A stretch of 64,000 nt of DNA, taken from Schistosoma mansoni. Its lineage: Eukaryota; Platyhelminthes; Trematoda; Strigeidida; Schistosomatidae. The stretch's first letter is position 1. Each line of letters opens with the position of its first letter. The notes beneath the pieces were generated by a model that did not search any database, was not told where the DNA came from, and was given only the letters and a program-made list of their open reading frames with translations. Made by a program: the position numbers and the translations under genes. The stretch spans positions 26,529,510-26,593,509 of the forward strand of contig NC_031496.1 of the NCBI RefSeq assembly GCF_000237925.1, read 5' to 3'. Shown here piece by piece: positions 11,045-21,661 of this stretch.

Positions 11045-11275
11045 TTCAGAAGGGGTTTTGTGGAGATTTTAGTAAGTTTATAGTTGAATTCATGAGTCAA
11101 TTAAAGCTAGACCACCAAGGAAAACCTGGAAACACTGAACGACCGCTTCGTCCTAGTATGGGACTCCTCAGTAGTTCATATCCATGATCCCACCTCGCGA
11201 GATTCGTACCCAGGACCTATCAGTCTTGCGCGCGAACGTTTAACCATTAGACCACTGAGCCGGCATCCAACATAA
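11045..11275 (-). mobile_element. Hammerhead SINE subfamily B
   Basis: Single minus copy. The tail ('ttttgtggagatttt' on plus, 11056-11070) precedes the hammerhead-like core (about 11131-11180, CGAAGC variant), and the tRNA-like head ends near 11270 at GCCGGC. Confidence 0.8.
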
Positions 11276-11689
11276 GTTCCAGTCATTTAAAAAATAACAT
11301 CTGAACAATTTATGACATAAAATCATATGAAAAATAAATATAAAACATAAGATCTATCAAACCATTGTGCAATAATGACTTTAGTCTATAGAGGTCAATG
11401 TGCAATCAACTATGTATATTTACATGATTAACAAACTTTGTATTAAAAGATATGCAGGATCCTAGTTCCTAGTTTAATAATAAATTTGAATAAATGATGG
11501 TCATGAAAGTCACGTAGGATACACTTCTATCATTAATATCATTCACATGAATGAATATTATTGATTTAATCATTAAAATTATCCTAACCATTATTAAAAT
11601 GTATTTTGAAAATAACTGTTATTTATTAAAGTTCTTCGGTAGTTTTAACACCTTTATAGATATGGAATTACGGTTAAGAGTGAATTCAA
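11276..11689. other. AT-rich DNA, nothing recognised
   Basis: No feature seen. A frame opens at 11551 but has no recognisable content. Confidence 0.4.
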
Positions 11690-11990
11690 TTTTGTCCTTC
11701 TTTCATGGTAGTATAGTGAATGAGAACATAAGTTGGAACAATCGAATATATTTGAACACAAGTTTACAGAAAATCACAGTCAAATCTGAGAATCATACAG
11801 TAAATACTTCATTTGCAGAATGTCAATCAATCGTCTCAGACTTTACTGATTCTTCTTTTCCACACCAATCACTCTCTATCCTCGTTCTCTTCTCTTCGAT
11901 TTTAATAATCTATTGCCGTTCGGTATCTCACATTCGATTGATGATATATACTACTTATATCTATGGACATCAGTAGCACATATCATAGTA
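11690..11990 (+). repeat. Dispersed repeat D, copy 1
   Basis: Aligns by eye with 13620-13930, and its 3' part with 63480-63740. The shared end is an imperfect hairpin of the form CTACTTAT...ATAAGTAG type. The 141-codon open frame at 11551-11976 overlaps it but has no recognisable domain and is not kept in the other copies, so I do not call a gene. Confidence 0.6.
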
Positions 11991-12307
11991 ATATGTGCAT
12001 GAAACTAGGAAGTTTATTTTGAAACAGAATGAGTAGTTTTTCACCTTATTTTGATGTTTCTATCAACGAATAATAAACTTATATTTCTGTGAAAATCAAT
12101 AAAGGTTAGATAATTTAGTGTCAGAAGGAAAAGTATGTATATTGGTGAAATAAAATACAGATCAATACAATAGTAGAATATATATGACAAAAGTTTAAAG
12201 AAATTAAGAATACTCAAAATTATATTATCTAAAGTAGAACAATATAGATAAGTGATCAATACTATCTTTAATTAAATTCTTATCACGCTTAACTTTAGTA
12301 TGCAATG

Positions 12308-12592
12308 ATACATATAAACTTAGGAAAAGACGTTGGAAGTAGATAGGACATACATTAAGGAAATCACCAATGTACATCACGAGGCAATCCCTAACTTGGA
12401 ATCCGGAAGGGAAGCGGAAAAGAGGAAGGCCAAAGAATACATTACACCGGGAAATAGAAGCAGATATGAAAAAGATGAATGTTAACTGGAAAGAACTGGA
12501 AAGGATTGCCCAGGACAGAGTTGGATGGAGAATGCTTGTGGGCGGCCTATGCTCCTCCATGAGGGGTCATAGGAGTAAGTAAGTAAGTAATA
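12308..12592 (+). mobile_element. RTE-like LINE 3' end
   Basis: Encodes [20 protein letters not shown], then [20 protein letters not shown], a stop, and GTAAGTAAGTAAG. The C-terminal frame is open from 12370 to 12582. The piece is 5' truncated. Confidence 0.85.
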
Positions 12593-13214
12593 CTTATAAG
12601 CAACAACAAAAATATACCAAACTGATCAAATATTGTTCAATTCAATTATAATAATGAAACCGATTGCATAGTTGGTCATAATATCAGTAATATACTAGTA
12701 AAGATGTGATGATGTAACAAATATGACCACAACATTGTCTACAAAATAAGTTCTACTGTGCTAACCATTATCGAAAAATTATTTAAAAAATTGTATCTAC
12801 AAGTGATTTACATGGAGCTCAAATGTTAATACTTATTTATCAAATCCACTCCTAAATGTCTACAATACAAAACTAAAAATTAGTACAAATAAAGCAAGTT
12901 GTAACTTTAACTTCTGTTATTAAAACAATTTCCCCACTATGATTTGCATTCAGTGGATACTTTCGTTGGATACTTGATGCCCACAATAGTAGATATTCTA
13001 ATACTTTATCACTTTGAAATGTTTTATAATAAATATTTTTACAAAAAAATCAGTACAGTTAACATCATTATCTAGATGTATAAACCTATCATTACCCTTT
13101 CCGGTGTCTACAAGTTTGTTTTCTAGAAATTTCTTAAACAGTATTAAAACTAATGATAGATATCGATCATTATTGAAATGAATCAAAATAGATTTTACTA
13201 CCATTATACATGTA
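12593..13214. other. AT-rich DNA, nothing recognised
   Basis: No feature seen. Confidence 0.4.
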
Positions 13215-13302
13215 TATCTATACTTACGCCTGTTATCCCTCGTGGAGGAGTATAGGCCGCCCACCAGCACCCCCCTCATTTATATATATATATATATATA
13301 TA
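13215..13302 (-). mobile_element. RTE-like LINE 3' scrap and TA run
   Basis: About 60 bases of the LINE C-terminus and tail on the minus strand (GGCCGCCCACCAGCAC on plus), followed by a short (TA)n run at 13280-13302. Confidence 0.7.
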
Positions 13303-13619
13303 TACCTTCTAAGAATAGATACTTAAAACATTCCATGGATTTCATGTGACGGAAATCAAATTTAACTGTATTGTTTATCAATCTCATGCATTCATAGATA
13401 TTTAATTGATAATTTAGATACAATAAAGATTATATCTAAATATGATTAATTACTACTGTTTTTGTTATTCTTAATTTCAATTTTGACTTGACACGCATAA
13501 CAAGTTATTATCATGTAAATAAATCTAAAATAGGAAAAACTCTCTTGTGTAAGACTTTTATAAATAAATACAAAATTAATTTTTCCACCTTTTGGTATAT
13601 CCGCTCCTCCAATATATTT

Positions 13620-13930
13620 TAATGTACTGTAGTGAACAAAAACACGACTGGAGACAATCAAATGTATTTAGATACAAATTATAGACTATCTCACTAAATT
13701 CTGATAACCATACAGTAAAAAGTTAATTTGCAAAATAACAATCAATCTTTACTGTTCCTTGTGTAAATATCAGTTCATCTTCTTTAATTTCATTGTTTGT
13801 GCATTATCCTGCAAATCGCGCTTCATTTCAGTTCTTTCTTTATCGGTCTTCTGCCAAAATACATTCTATGTTTGACCATCACTATATACTACTTATATGG
13901 ATATAAGTAGACCACACTACAGTACCTCTT
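13620..13930 (+). repeat. Dispersed repeat D, copy 2
   Basis: Second copy of the repeat at 11690. It ends in a hairpin (TACTACTTAT...ATAAGTAGA). Confidence 0.6.
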
Positions 13931-14469
13931 ACTAATAATAAGAACTTTCTGAGAAGAAAACAGTCTGTTATAAATGATTCATAACTCTTTTCATTGATTA
14001 GTTCAAAGTGTAAAACAAGAACAGAGAACAGTACAGGATGAAGTAAATTTCTTTTCAGTTCATATACTACAATTGTTCTATATACGCACTAATTTTTATC
14101 AATGAAGGAAATGATTTACATGTATAATTTGTGTATAATATGTGTAAAGTTAATTAGTTCCTTATTGAAAATCGATATAAATACTTTCCATATTCATACA
14201 AGTTCAATTTATAAGTGAGAAGATTAAGAGAGATACAGAGAGACTATGACGTAATTAAAATACAAAAATACGAGTAAATTGTTATGATTACAGTAGACAA
14301 AATGATAAAAGTAATGGCAGTTACCAGTAATAATATCTTTTACTTATTGTCGTTGTTATATCTCTCATCGTATTGATTCGTTAAGACTAATTGTGGGAAA
14401 AGTTAAAAATCTATCAAACTGGCTGCTTTGAATAAATGGTCAGAAGACATAAGATGGTGGTTGAAATCC
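13931..14469. other. AT-rich DNA, nothing recognised
   Basis: No feature seen. Confidence 0.4.
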
Positions 14470-14605
14470 CTGAACCTAGGTTTCGTGATATTTGACACTC
14501 GTCATCAAGGTGTACCTGTGATCTTGAGGGAACTGATGCTCCCTGACGGAGTCGATCCCGTGTCACAGTCAGACACTTTACCACTAGACTGTCCGGGCAG
14601 CGACT
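14470..14605 (-). mobile_element. tRNA-headed SINE with a divergent hammerhead-like motif
   Basis: On the minus strand a tRNA-like head (about 14549-14602: CCCGGACAGTCTAGTGGTAAA, B box GATCGACTCC) leads to the same spacer plan as subfamily A ('caggtacac'). A hammerhead-like block follows, with TGACGAG, a stem II GTG...CAC and CGAAAC (about 14478-14512). C3 of the core appears as A, so activity is doubtful. This is a third type distinct from subfamilies A and B. Confidence 0.6.
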
Positions 14606-14796
14606 GATTGCCTACAGAACGGATAATTTTGAAATAGTATCGCATGAACTTAACTGAAGGACAATATTTAAGGATTAAGATTGTAGTCTCAATAAATTTT
14701 AAATATTAATTTGAATTGACTTTTTGAGACAACTCATGTTTAAAAAATCTGGTGTTAATTAACATTTTCTAAATTATAATTAATATATTAAGCCTG

Positions 14797-15108
14797 TAAA
14801 AGGATACCGTCAGCGATAACCTTCTGTAGGAGAAAACAAACCAGCTTCCAGTTGGAGAGTAAATTAGGAAAGAACGTCGGAAATCGATAAGACACGCATT
14901 GAGTAAATCATCAAACTGCATTACGAAGCAAGCACTAACTTGGAATATTGAAGCGAAACGGAAAACAGGAAGACCGAAGAATACACTATGTCGAGAATTG
15001 GAAGCAGACATAAAAAGTATAAACAACTGGAAAGGATTGCCGATGATGGAGAATGCTGGTGGGTGGCCTATGCTCCTCCACGAGAAATAACAGGCGTAAG
15101 TAAGTAAG
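14797..15108 (+). mobile_element. RTE-like LINE 3' end
   Basis: Starts near 'gataccgtcagc', encodes [20 protein letters not shown], and ends in GTAAGTAAGTA. Frames are broken near the end. Same truncation point as the copies at 7235 and 39905. Confidence 0.85.
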
Positions 15109-15471
15109 TATAGAAAGTTAACTGGAATCTGTATATATGTCAAGTGAAAATTTATGATCCATGATCAGAATCAATTTGGGTCAGATAGGGTGAGAGAGAT
15201 AATAGTGCAATTACAATTCGATCAAATGTTTAATGGAAGACTAAGTTGTAAGACGTAATAAGGATAGATGAATGCGAAGTGAATGAATCATGCTTAAGGG
15301 ATATTAATAGTAACATTTAAACATAAATAGTAGTAATACAAAGATATGTGAATAAGGATAACAGAGACAATTATATTTGGCTAAGAAAGGTTAAAGTATC
15401 ATAGTCGAATTGGGTCATTCGATAGCTAAGATTATTATTGATTAATTGACCTTAAGTTTGACTGGAAAGGA
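15109..15471. other. AT-rich DNA, nothing recognised
   Basis: No feature seen. Confidence 0.4.
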
Positions 15472-15554
15472 AGGCTCAGGACAGAGTTGGATGGAGAATG
15501 CTTGTGAGCGGCCTATGCTCCTCGACGAGGGGTAACAGGCGTAAGTAAGTAAGT
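15472..15554 (+). mobile_element. RTE-like LINE 3' end, 83 bases
   Basis: Nearly identical to the last part of the copy at 15958-16213, including the unusual CTCGACGAGG. The two lie on either side of a Penelope-like fragment. Confidence 0.8.
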
Positions 15555-15555
15555 T

Positions 15556-15905
15556 TGACCAGGGGAGGAGAAGCGGCTGAAGATATTTCTTTTGAACACA
15601 TAGCTCCGGTTTCTTAATCCGAATGGCTACTGCTACTGCTTCTACTGTTTGAAGGACAAGCTTTTGCAAAAAATTACTGACCCGATTAGTTTATACTGAC
15701 AGTACGATCAGTTTGCTCTAAATCAGCCATTATCAAGCTGTTCACTTTCTTCACTAGACCTTTGTTCAGTCATGTTAGGGGGTGTTCGCGAGCATGACGA
15801 TATAAATTCTTAGAAATTCCACCAATATAACTTGCACCACAAGAGCAGCCGAAACAATAAACACAAAATGAAGTGATCAGGTCAAATCATCAACTATATT
15901 TATTG
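15556..15905 (-). pseudogene. Penelope-like element fragment (GIY-YIG endonuclease and C-terminus)
   Basis: On the minus strand, a reading near 15760-15880 gives VYCFGCSCGASYIGG, then RHAREH, NKGLVKKVNSLI and DRTVSIN. This is the GIY-YIG-type endonuclease block of Penelope-like retroelements. Further on (15556-15660) come IRIKKPELCVQKKYLQPLL and LPWS, the usual C-terminus of the family. The reverse transcriptase is missing. Frames are interrupted, so it is dead. It lies between two LINE tails. Confidence 0.7.
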
Positions 15906-15957
15906 TAAACAATCGGAAGTCAGTGTAAATAAAAGAATTTCTTGCAAATATGTTACC

Positions 15958-16213
15958 TTTCATTCATCGGACACACATTAAGGAAATCACCAATGTGCAT
16001 CACGACTCAATCCCTAACTTGGAATCCGGAAGGGAAGCGGAAAAGAGGAAGGCCAAAGAACACACTACACCGGGAAATAGAAGCAGATATGAAAACGATG
16101 AATGTTAACTGGAAAGAACTGGAATGGAAGGCTCAGGACAGAGTTGGATGGAGAATGCTCGTGAGCGGCCTATGCTCCTCGACGAGGGGTAACAGGCGTA
16201 AGTAAGTAAGTAA
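15958..16213 (+). mobile_element. RTE-like LINE 3' end
   Basis: Open C-terminal frame (15942-16205) with [20 protein letters not shown] and [20 protein letters not shown], then (GTAA)n. Confidence 0.85.
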
Positions 16214-16621
16214 TGTTACCTTTCAGACAGAAAGGCTTTTAAAGAGTCTGTTTTCTAAGTTGTACATGACTTAAAGTGATCAAGTCCCTCATTTTATCCC
16301 ATTATTTCCTGCTATGATTTATTTATTTATCAATGTAAATTATTTTGTAGTATAAGCTCATGTTTTGTACTTTATGGTTACGAATCTATTCAACATTTTA
16401 TATTTTAATGTTACAATAAGGGAATGTAAACTGCATATATATGTATCAATGATGATAATTATCTACTGAATATCACTTCGTTTGTTTGTTTATTCAGGCT
16501 AAATTCAGCTGATTAAACATCACTGAAACAAAATGAATGCAACTTCTTTCGTGACTATTTTCTTATATGTTTATATTTACAATCAACAACTGATAGAGTG
16601 TTAGTGCATTAATGATAAGCA
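16214..16621. other. AT-rich DNA, nothing recognised
   Basis: No feature seen. Confidence 0.4.
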
Positions 16622-16855
16622 TCTGAAGGGGTTTTGTGGAGATTTTATTAATTTTATAGCTAAATTCATGAATCAATTGAAGCTAGACCACAATGGGAAA
16701 CATAGAAGCACTGAACGGCCATTTCGTCCTAGTATGGGACTCCTCAGCAGTGCATATCCACGATCCCGCTTCGCGAGATTCGTACCCAGGACCTATCAGT
16801 CTCGCGCACGAGCTCTCAAGCTCTAGACCACTGAGCCGGCCGGCATCCAATGGCA
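16622..16855 (-). mobile_element. Hammerhead SINE subfamily B
   Basis: Single minus copy with tail, hammerhead and a full tRNA-like head ending GCCGGCCGGC. The head has a B box variant (GGTACGAATC). Confidence 0.8.
16704..16756 (-). ncRNA. Hammerhead ribozyme-like motif (subfamily B)
   Basis: On minus, GCACTG pairs with CAGTGC as a perfect six-base stem I. The core CTGAGGAG, a stem II GTCC/GGAC and CGAAAT are seen, so the first stem III C-G pair is weakened. GTT precedes the cleavage point. Confidence 0.65.
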
Positions 16856-17278
16856 TAAATGCCTAATCACGATCACCCAATACCATAAAAATTATGTTAC
16901 TTGTTTAATATGACGCTTTATTGTAAAAAAGTATTACATAGATTCAATTGTATGATTAGATTCAGTATGGGAATAATAGTTATTTGTTACATTTATTTAT
17001 AAGAAGGATTGGTTCAGCGAAGAGTTCGCTTTTTGGCGAATTCATTTTCACCATACTTTTCTTCCTTTACAGCCATCTGCTTCCCCTTCCATCTTCTCTT
17101 TAAACATTCTGCCCCCAACTGGTTTATTTCTGTTTCTATTGTCCTCCTGATCATATTTAATCTCAATTTCAACATTTTTTCTTATCATGCTGAGCCATCT
17201 TTTCACAATGATAATTTTCCTATTTATCTTTATAATGAATATATAAGCCCTTGACAATCAAACGATTATTAGTTTATC

Positions 17279-17440
17279 AGAAGGGGGTTTTGTGGAGAGT
17301 TTAGTAATTTTATGATTAGAATCATGAGACCAACATGGAAAACATGGAAACACTGGAGGGCCGTTTAGCCCTATTGTGGGACTCCTCAGCAGCACGCATC
17401 TATGATCTTGCCTAGCGAGATTCGAACCCAGGACCTTTGT
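17279..17440 (-). mobile_element. Hammerhead SINE subfamily B, nested
   Basis: Minus copy with family tail, decayed hammerhead (CTGAGGAG kept; the CGAAAC side changed to CTAAAC) and a head cut short after the B box. Confidence 0.75.
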
Positions 17441-17519
17441 CTATTCTACCTCACTGTCACCATATTTAACAGAAGTTTATTATCATTATTATTGTAATTA
17501 TTATCATTCTGAAAAATAA

Positions 17520-17563
<44 letters not shown>
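17520..17563. repeat. (TA)n microsatellite
   Basis: About 22 TA units. Confidence 0.95.
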
Positions 17564-17566
<3 letters not shown>

Positions 17567-17631
17567 ATTGTACAGCTTTGTACAGCTTTGAAAATGAACT
17601 CGCCGAAAAGAGAACTCTTGGCTGAGCCAAT

Positions 17632-18045
17632 TTTTGTTATTTAATGTCTGAATGAATGTATTTATAACTAATGAATCATTCTGCTTATGATCACTTCAAA
17701 TGATATTGAGTTACTTAGCTTAAAGAACACAGTACAACTTGTTCGATAGAATTTATGAGGAAGACACACTGGATAAACATGATATTGGTTTCTATATAAT
17801 GATTTTAGTTAGCCTGATTAAAATAAATTAGATGGCGGTTCATTTAACTTGAATACTGAATAATAATTGTTTACATCTTACCGTGGGAACAGTTCTCTAA
17901 TAGTTGTAGATGCTCTTTGCTGATGAGTATCATCTAATACAGAATCATGGAATTCCCCTCCAATATCACCCAACCTCAATCAGATTGTATTTTATATTTA
18001 ATCATTTGTAATTGTGTTTTTTTCTTAGGAATTATTGATATGCTT
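17632..18045. other. AT-rich DNA, nothing recognised
   Basis: No feature seen apart from the 5-base target copy ATTAT at 18041-18045. Confidence 0.4.
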
Positions 18046-18375
18046 GATGCTATTACGTGTTCACCTTACTCGGTAAACGTTACGAAGGTCAAAGACAAAG
18101 TGACACGACAGGCTAATCTAATCCGTTGTCTCCGGTCCTACTAACTAGATCAACAAGTCTTGATGAGGTGTAAAGAATGTATTCTACAAGCACCCAGAAT
18201 ATACGAGGTCCCTAAGAACACAAATCAAACTTATTTATACCATGATAGAAACGCCCTAGCGAGAGCCACAAAATAACGTACAAAAAAAATCCGTCAACCA
18301 ACGACAGTCAAGAATTTTCGAGCGGGAAATTAGGTCCTTTTCCAAGTGAGTTCTGGGGATCTAACATCCTCAACA
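18046..18375 (-). mobile_element. Solo LTR fossil with target duplication
   Basis: Read on minus it starts TGTTGAGGATGTTAG and ends CATATCA, so it has TG...CA ends. It holds a TATAAATA box near 18233-18240 and is flanked by the 5-base direct repeat ATTAT (18041-18045 and 18376-18380). There is no internal coding sequence, so it is an LTR left after recombination. The start resembles the LTR-like stretch at 42570. Confidence 0.8.
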
Positions 18376-19162
18376 ATTATACACAAACGTTTTAACCTGA
18401 CACTCTCTTATAGTAAACTAAAAAGGTAATGATAACAACAACAAAAATCATTGAACTAGTAAGATGCCTTTTCTATTCATGTTACCCTAATATTGTAACA
18501 GTTTATAAGACTCCATTACAAACACTAGATAGTTTTATTCTGGTTTATTTAAAAGGAAAACAAACATCATAAACTTAATTTATGCTTATCCATGCAAAGT
18601 AATACATAACATTTGTTTGACCTAATATCATAATGAAATCTAACTATTCATGAAATCATAAAGGAAAGAGTCTAACAACATTTTGAAAAGTTTAAACTAT
18701 CCATTTGAATAATCATTTCACCATACATATAAGTAGTAGGTCATGTACCTGTAATCAATTAGCAAAATCAGAAACTAAGGTATAGTTATATTAGAAACAT
18801 TTAGGTTATTATTTTGTTTTTTAATCAGATGAAAGCAGTAAGCTGCAATTATTATTTAGCCATGAAAAAAAAGGTCATGAAATCAATTTGAAAGTATTTG
18901 TAGGCTTTAAATCAACTGACTAAATTTCATTTTGAAATCTATTAATCTCTACTTATCTAAATATATGTAAATGTCTCTTATACACTTATTGACTATCAGT
19001 GGTATTCTGGCGTGTAGTCACCGAAGAAAAAACTCTTCATCTGCCATTTACTCTGAATAAGTGGCTTATGTTAAGTCATGAGACGTCGGACATACAATTT
19101 TTCTACCCATCGAGATTTAACGAAAAATATAATAATTGATTAAGATCATGAATCGATAAATG
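18376..19162. other. AT-rich DNA, nothing recognised
   Basis: No gene seen. Confidence 0.4.
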
Positions 19163-19440
19163 TTATTTCACCATTGGAAACTTGGAAGCACTGGACAGCT
19201 GTGTCGTCTTAGTATGGAACTCCTCAGTAGTGAGCATCCACGATCCCGCCTCGCAAGACTTGAACCCAGGACCCATCACTCTCGCGCGCGAGCTCTTAAA
19301 CTCTAGACCACTAAGCCGGCCGGCATCCAACGGTGTTAATGTCTAACTTCGACCAGTCCACGAAATTGAGCAACCGTCCACCATTGTCTTTAATGAGTAC
19401 TATCTCACAACATACCAGGTTGAACTCCACTGGTCACTAC
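19163..19440 (-). mobile_element. Hammerhead SINE subfamily B with longer 5' body
   Basis: Minus copy with hammerhead relic (about 19185-19235), tRNA-like head to GCCGGCCGGC (19315-19325), then a further roughly 110 bases ('caacggtgttaatgtctaac', 'ccacgaaattgagcaaccg'). That extra part is shared with 20770-20859 and shows that the family extends upstream of the head. Confidence 0.7.
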
Positions 19441-19514
19441 CTCAATAACTTAGATATTTTATATTATAATTGGTATTTATTAGGAATAACTAATAAAGTG
19501 GAAAGTTGATTAAT

Positions 19515-19740
19515 TTTATTTATTTATTTATTTAAACACACACATATTGGTACAAAGGGGTACCAGATACATATGCGCCACACAGAACAATGAGAATGGG
19601 AAGAGAAAGGGGGAAAATGCGTATATATAGAAGAAAAAAAAGATAGGATGAGAAAAAGGAGAAGAGTAATGATGGGGGGAACTGAAATGTACAACCAGAA
19701 GACTCAGTTAAGAAAGTTAGAGTGTGTGCTTTCATAATGA
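19515..19740 (-). mobile_element. Retroposon with the shared GTACCAAT/AAATA tail
   Basis: On minus the 3' end reads GTGGCGCATATGTATCTGG, then TACCCCTTTGTACCAATATG, then (AAATA)n-type tail. The same end is found at 46300, 52980, 54720 and 55520 behind different bodies. The body here is not similar to those. Confidence 0.6.
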
Positions 19741-19745
19741 TTGAA

Positions 19746-20704
19746 ATTCGTGAAGTATAGTTAAATTTTGTGAATAGAATAGTTTAATAAACAAAACAAC
19801 CCATTGATCCAAACACACAAGGTGCCTTGGACGCTAGAAACATGGACAGATTAGCCCTCAGATCTTATATGGTTATGATCATTCACATGTATCAGAATAG
19901 AACCTATAATCAGATGATATAAGGAGAAATAGTGATTGATTTTCGGGGTGATTTTTAACAGCATATTTATGTAAAAAGTATTCTCAACATTTGGAACAAT
20001 TAATCCCTTTAATAAGCTTAAACTAAGAGATAAAAACGAAGTTCATCGAAAATGAATGACTCATTAGCCTTTTGCGTATTCAGACCGAAGAAGAAGGTAA
20101 AATCATGATTTTTAGCCTATTGCAATTTTTTCGAGATGCATACAAACTCATGTTTTAAAGTCATAATGCATCCGCATCTCACTATCAAGTCTTTAGGGGT
20201 CAAGGTTAAATCCTATATCATAAGTGCTAGAATAGGAGTAAAGATTTTAGAATTAGATAGTGACATCAATTCACAAGCAAACATTGAACACCTGAACTGA
20301 TCTTGGGTTAGTTAGTTTACATTACAATGTTCTTACGTCCGATTCACCTTGCTAGCATGAGTGAAAAAATTATTGTTAGGTCTCTTTTGAACATCTGTAA
20401 CGACTACTGAATTAAGGTGACTGGTCAACAAATATTTTCCGAAGGATCTTAACGGTGATATCAAAATTATTATCTTTATAATCCAAAGTATTTTGACCAC
20501 ATGTGATATTTCATTATTATTCATCAATTGTCAATAAAGATCCATATGGAAATGAGTTTTCTTTTTAGTTAAAGTCGAAGCATTTAGAAAGTGAAATAAA
20601 TCTCCTGTATTCAGTTTTCCATATTTTTAAATCTGTGTCGTGGAAAATTACAACAGTTACAACAAAGAGATTACTAATAAACTGATAACATATTAACTTA
20701 TTAA
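19746..20704. other. AT-rich DNA, nothing recognised
   Basis: No gene seen. Short open frames have no recognisable content. Confidence 0.4.
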
Positions 20705-20859
20705 AATAACTAGGAACTCGAACCCACGACCTACCAGTCCCGCGCCAGAGCACTCAACCGATAGACCACTGAGCCGGCATCCAACAGTGTTAATTTCTAA
20801 CTTCAACCAATCCACGAAATTGAGCAACCGTTCACCAATTGTCTTCAGTGAGTTGATAT
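20705..20859 (-). mobile_element. Hammerhead SINE subfamily B, head part, interrupted by an LTR
   Basis: tRNA-like head (B box near 20711-20722, GCCGGC near 20774) and 5' body as at 19320-19400. The match stops at 20859, where an LTR begins, so the LTR inserted into this SINE. Confidence 0.7.
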
Positions 20860-21461
20860 TGTAGTGCCGCGATTCGTTAATCGTTTACTTCGATAACCGT
20901 TACGATTCTAATCTTAACGGCGCGTAAAATCAGAAGACAAAGGATAGCAGCAACTACAGTTTATTGTCGAATAACTTAGGTTAGGAAGCTAACAACACCT
21001 GAGCGAATATGAACGAGCGAGTGAGCGGCAAGCGAGAGAGCGAGTGAACAGGCGAACAAGAGAAGGAAACGAACGAGGAGCAAGCGAAAGAGGCGAATAG
21101 CAAGTATTTACATAGGCAATTTATAGTCAACTTTAATAAGGGCACAGCAAAGCAAAACAAAGCCTCATAATAATATTTGCTCGCGTACACATATGGGGAG
21201 GAGTATGAGTCATCGAATGATATTTAAGCAGTCAACATTTCGGATAGAGCGTCATGTGCTCCTGTGGTATAACAGTGTAAAGATATCTGCAAATTGTTAC
21301 TATCCAAATAACGATGTCTGTTAAGTAACTTATCAAAAGGGCTTAACCAAAATTGGCTATAGTCGAAACTGATCATAGGATCGTTGCTATAATATCTCTC
21401 AAGCTGACCCGCTTGAAAACCACTCGTCCCCGCTTCTCACTAGAACTTCAGGAAATATCTC
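20860..21461 (-). mobile_element. LTR fossil, cut by the assembly gap
   Basis: Read on minus it ends in ...CACTACA and contains a TATAAAT box near 21120 and an AATAAA signal near 20970. It shares long blocks with 62325-62700 ('ggttatcgaagta', 'ttgactataaatt', 'gctataat'). The other end lies in the gap. Ty3/gypsy-like by association with the Gag at 61324. Confidence 0.65.
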
Positions 21462-21661
21462 NNNNNNNNNNNNNNNNNNNNNNNNNNNNNNNNNNNNNNN
21501 NNNNNNNNNNNNNNNNNNNNNNNNNNNNNNNNNNNNNNNNNNNNNNNNNNNNNNNNNNNNNNNNNNNNNNNNNNNNNNNNNNNNNNNNNNNNNNNNNNNN
21601 NNNNNNNNNNNNNNNNNNNNNNNNNNNNNNNNNNNNNNNNNNNNNNNNNNNNNNNNNNNNN
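21462..21661. other. Assembly gap (200 N)
   Basis: Exactly 200 unknown bases at the left edge of the tandem array. The true number of tRNA units may be larger than the nine seen. Confidence 1.

Larger units (their letters stand above)
17008..17631. mobile_element. Element with 42-base terminal inverted repeats
   Basis: The left end (17008-17049) and right end (17590-17631) are inverted copies over 42 bases with about five differences (ATTGG...TTCATTTTC). No transposase frame is visible between them. The interior holds a nested hammerhead SINE (17279-17440) and a TA microsatellite. It could be a MITE or foldback element. No clear target duplication was seen. Confidence 0.6.

Noticed and set aside
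11551-11976. 141-codon open frame with hydrophobic start
   Set aside because: It overlaps a dispersed repeat, is AT-biased, has no domain and is not conserved in the other copies.
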